In this document: piece by piece, positions 12,854 to 14,768 of the stretch
Layout: every line of letters starts with the position of its first letter
Numbering within the stretch: position 1 is the first letter of the stretch
NCBI GenBank assembly: GCA_023416195.1
Contig: JAEZID010000098.1
Span: forward strand, 1-14,768
Direction of reading: 5' to 3'
Length of the DNA stretch: 14,768 nucleotides
Source of the DNA: Pseudomonadota bacterium
GTDB taxonomy: Bacteria > Pseudomonadota > Alphaproteobacteria > Azospirillales > Azospirillaceae
Notes under the pieces: generated by a model
Seen by the model: the letters and a program-made list of their open reading frames with translations, nothing else
Database searches by the model: none
What the model was told of the DNA's origin: nothing
Position numbers and translations under genes: made by a program

Positions 12854-13384
12854 ATGACCGCGCACGCTGAAGACGACGCCGGCGAACTTTCGACCGAGGG
12901 ACTGCCGCGCAAGAAATTCAGCGGCAAGAAACTGGTCCTGTTCGTCATCCTCCCGCTGGTGCTGCTGATCGGCGCCGGAGCGGGCGTGTATTTCAGCGGT
13001 CTGCTGGACACGCTGCTCGGCAAGAAGGAAGAACATGCGGAGGTTCCGGCGGAACCGGCGCAGCCCGACCCGCACGCGGCACCGATCTTCTACGACCTGC
13101 CGGACATGCTGGTGAACCTGAACGCGGCCGGCAAGCGGCCCGCGTTCCTGAAGATCAAGATTTCCATCCAGGTGTCCAAGCCGGAGGACGTGCCGGCGGT
13201 CGAGCATGTGCTGCCGCGCATCATCGACAACTTCCAGGTCTACCTGCGCGAACTGCGGCTGGAGGATTTGAAGGGGTCGGCCGGCATGTACCGGCTGCGC
13301 CAGGAACTGCTGATGCGCATCAGCGCGGCCGCCCACCCGGTGAAGGTGAAGGACGTGCTGTTCAAAGAGATGCTGGTCCAGTAG
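12854..13384 (+). CDS. fliL: Flagellar basal body-associated protein FliL
   Basis: FliL is an inner-membrane protein next to the MotAB stators that supports torque. The 176-residue protein has a cytoplasmic tail with basic residues (RKKFSGKK), one transmembrane helix at about residues 27-49 and an acidic Pro/Ala linker. The periplasmic FliL domain follows: IFYDLPDMLVNLN, FLKIKISIQVS, then DNFQVYLRELRLEDLKGSAG and LLMRISAAAHPVKVKDVLFKEMLVQ. The ATG at 12854 has AGGA just upstream. It heads fliL-fliM and is 13 bases ahead of fliM. Confidence 0.95.
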   Translation: MTAHAEDDAGELSTEGLPRKKFSGKKLVLFVILPLVLLIGAGAGVYFSGLLDTLLGKKEEHAEVPAEPAQPDPHAAPIFYDLPDMLVNLNAAGKRPAFLKIKISIQVSKPEDVPAVEHVLPRIIDNFQVYLRELRLEDLKGSAGMYRLRQELLMRISAAAHPVKVKDVLFKEMLVQ

Positions 13385-13397
13385 GCGGGGGCGGCGC

Positions 13398-14483
13398 ATG
13401 AGCAACACCGAGGACCTGAGCGAAGACGAACGGCTTGCCGCCGAATGGGCCGCCCTCGCCGAAGACGGCGGCGACATGGGCGACATGGGCGACATGGGCG
13501 GGGGCGGTGGTTCCACGCGCGTCCTGAACCAGGACGAGATCGACAGCCTGCTCGGCTTCGACCAGGGCGGGGCCGGGGACGGCGACAACTCCGGCATCAT
13601 GGCGCTGGTCAACAGCGCGCTGGTCAACTACGAACGCCTGCCCATGCTGGAGGTGGTCTTCGACCGCCTCGTCCGCATGATGTCCACCTCGCTTCGCAAC
13701 TTCACGTCCGACAACGTCGAGGTCAGCCTCGACCAGATCTCGTCGGTGCGCTTCGGCGACTACCTGAACTCCATCCCGCTGCCGGCCATGCTCTCCGTCT
13801 TCAAGGCGGAGGAGTGGGACAACTACGGCCTGATGGTGGTGGACTCCGCGCTGATCTACTCCATCGTGGACGTGCTGCTGGGCGGCCGGCGCGGCACGGC
13901 GGCGATGCGCATCGAGGGCCGCCCCTACACGACCATCGAACGCAACCTCGTGGAACGCATGGTCCATGTGGTGCTGTCGGATCTGTCAGCCGCCTTCGAC
14001 CCTCTGTCGCCCGTCACCTTCCGCTTCGACCGGCTGGAGACGAACCCGCGCTTCGCGACCATCGCGCGCCCCGCGAACGCGGCGGTGCTGGTGAAGCTGC
14101 GCATCGACATGGAGGATCGCGGCGGCCGGCTGGAGCTGATGATCCCCTACGCCACCCTGGAACCCGTCCGCGAGCTTCTGCTCCAGATGTTCATGGGTGA
14201 GAAGTTCGGCCGCGACTCCATCTGGGAAACCCACCTCGCGTCCGAACTGCTGGTGACGGACGTGGACATCTCGGCCGTGCTGGACGAGGTGACGATGACC
14301 CTGCACGACGTGCTGAACTGGCGCGTCGGCACGCGCATTCTGCTGAACGCCACCCCCGACGGCAGCATCGAGCTGCGCTGCGGCGACGTGTCGATGTTCC
14401 AGGGGCGCATGGGGCGCAAGGGCGGGCACATCGCCGTGCGCATCGAAAAGGAACTGCCCAAGCAGGAGGTCATGCGGCTATGA
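13398..14483 (+). CDS. fliM: Flagellar motor switch protein FliM
   Basis: FliM forms the C-ring and binds phosphorylated CheY to reverse the motor. The 361-residue protein has an extended acidic N-terminus. The CheY-P-binding motif LNQDEIDSLLGF lies at residues 43-54, later than usual. The CheC-like middle domain follows (SIVDVLLGGRRG, about residues 155-166), and the SpoA/FliN-like C-terminal domain (LNWRVGTRILLNATPDGSIEL, about 305-355). Residues 26-34 are a triple DMG repeat encoded by three identical 9-base units. The stop overlaps the next start (ATGA). Confidence 0.96.
   Translation: MSNTEDLSEDERLAAEWAALAEDGGDMGDMGDMGGGGGSTRVLNQDEIDSLLGFDQGGAGDGDNSGIMALVNSALVNYERLPMLEVVFDRLVRMMSTSLRNFTSDNVEVSLDQISSVRFGDYLNSIPLPAMLSVFKAEEWDNYGLMVVDSALIYSIVDVLLGGRRGTAAMRIEGRPYTTIERNLVERMVHVVLSDLSAAFDPLSPVTFRFDRLETNPRFATIARPANAAVLVKLRIDMEDRGGRLELMIPYATLEPVRELLLQMFMGEKFGRDSIWETHLASELLVTDVDISAVLDEVTMTLHDVLNWRVGTRILLNATPDGSIELRCGDVSMFQGRMGRKGGHIAVRIEKELPKQEVMRL
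13473..13499 (+). repeat. Three tandem 9-base repeats inside fliM
   Basis: GACATGGGC is repeated three times without change, in frame, giving DMGDMGDMG ahead of a Gly run and the CheY-P-binding motif. Identical units suggest recent slippage. Confidence 0.9.
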
Positions 14484-14768
14484 GCCCGACCGTCTCGCTC
14501 ATTGTCGATCTGGTGATGGTCGGCCTGCTGGCGGCGACCATCGCCTACGCCATCATCCTCAACAAGCAGATCATCAAGCTGCGCGAGAGCCGCGGCGAGA
14601 TGACCGAGCTGATCAAGGGCCTGAACGAGGCCATGGCGAAGGCCGAAACCGGCGTGCGCGGCCTGAAGAAGACCGCCCACGACACCGGCGAGGATCTCCA
14701 GCGCACCGTCAACAAGGCCCAGACGCTCCGCGACGAGCTGGAGTTCATGATCGAGGCCGCCGACGCGC
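14480..14768 (+). CDS. DUF6468-like membrane protein after fliM, 3' end outside window
   Basis: The start ATG 14480-14482 overlaps the fliM stop by four bases (ATGA), which points to translational coupling. The 96 visible residues begin with one transmembrane helix (about residues 5-27, LIVDLVMVGLLAATIAYAII), then a long charged helix (LNKQIIKLRES, MTELIKGLNEAM, VNKAQTLRDELEFMIEAADA) likely to form a coiled coil in the cytoplasm. The position and architecture fit the uncharacterised DUF6468 family that accompanies fliM in Rhodospirillales; I make that match from memory. Function is unknown; a role in motor or C-ring assembly is inference. Confidence 0.7.
   Translation, partial: MSPTVSLIVDLVMVGLLAATIAYAIILNKQIIKLRESRGEMTELIKGLNEAMAKAETGVRGLKKTAHDTGEDLQRTVNKAQTLRDELEFMIEAADA

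Noticed and set aside
1..14768. tRNA, rRNA, CRISPR array, transposase or attachment site
   Set aside because: I looked for these on both strands and found no clover-leaf, regularly spaced repeats, transposase motifs or integrase remnants.

Overview
The window looks like chromosome or a large replicon of a high-GC alphaproteobacterium, most likely Rhodospirillales and probably Azospirillum or a close relative. The basis is the high GC, the set and arrangement of flagellar genes (fliX divergent from flgI, a single-domain rod-binding protein after flgI, fliL-fliM followed by a small membrane coiled-coil protein), and the alphaproteobacterial form of DksA. The genus is inferred from remembered family features, not from a search.

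Layout, left to right. (1) Minus strand: fliK (hook-length control) and flgD (hook cap, running off the left edge), preceded by a near-consensus sigma-54 promoter. (2) Minus strand: flgI (P-ring), a single-domain flgJ/CheL rod-binding protein and a FlgN-like chaperone, tightly overlapping, with an apparent sigma-54 promoter in front and an intrinsic terminator behind. (3) Plus strand: fliX (flagellar assembly regulator), then dksA with its own sigma-70 type promoter and terminator. (4) A gene-free stretch packed with perfect hairpins, then a minus-strand, lower-GC RTX-repeat protein with three DUF5648-type repeats. (5) Minus strand: a two-gene accessory unit, a 2-oxoglutarate/Fe(II) oxygenase and a sulfotransferase-like protein. 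(6) Minus strand: flgF-flgG-flgA-flgH (distal rod, P-ring chaperone, L-ring) with a sigma-54 promoter upstream and a strong hairpin after flgH. (7) A 564-base gene-free divergent region holding the flgF promoter and a REP-like palindrome. (8) Plus strand: fliL-fliM and the start of a DUF6468-like membrane protein, running off the right edge.

The genes form one flagellum-building programme: rod and rings (flgF, flgG, flgA, flgH, flgI, flgJ), hook (flgD, fliK), export chaperone (FlgN-like), motor and switch (fliL, fliM), and a checkpoint regulator (fliX). Three of the flagellar units have sigma-54 type promoters 25 to 50 bases before the first gene, and each has a CGGCA-(A/T-rich)-TGCCG-like palindrome about 75 to 110 bases further upstream. 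This is the layout expected for a FlbD-type enhancer-binding activator, the partner of FliX in Caulobacter. The accessory island between dksA and flgH does not belong to the core machine. Its oxygenase/sulfotransferase pair and RTX-DUF5648 protein are the least explained coding content.
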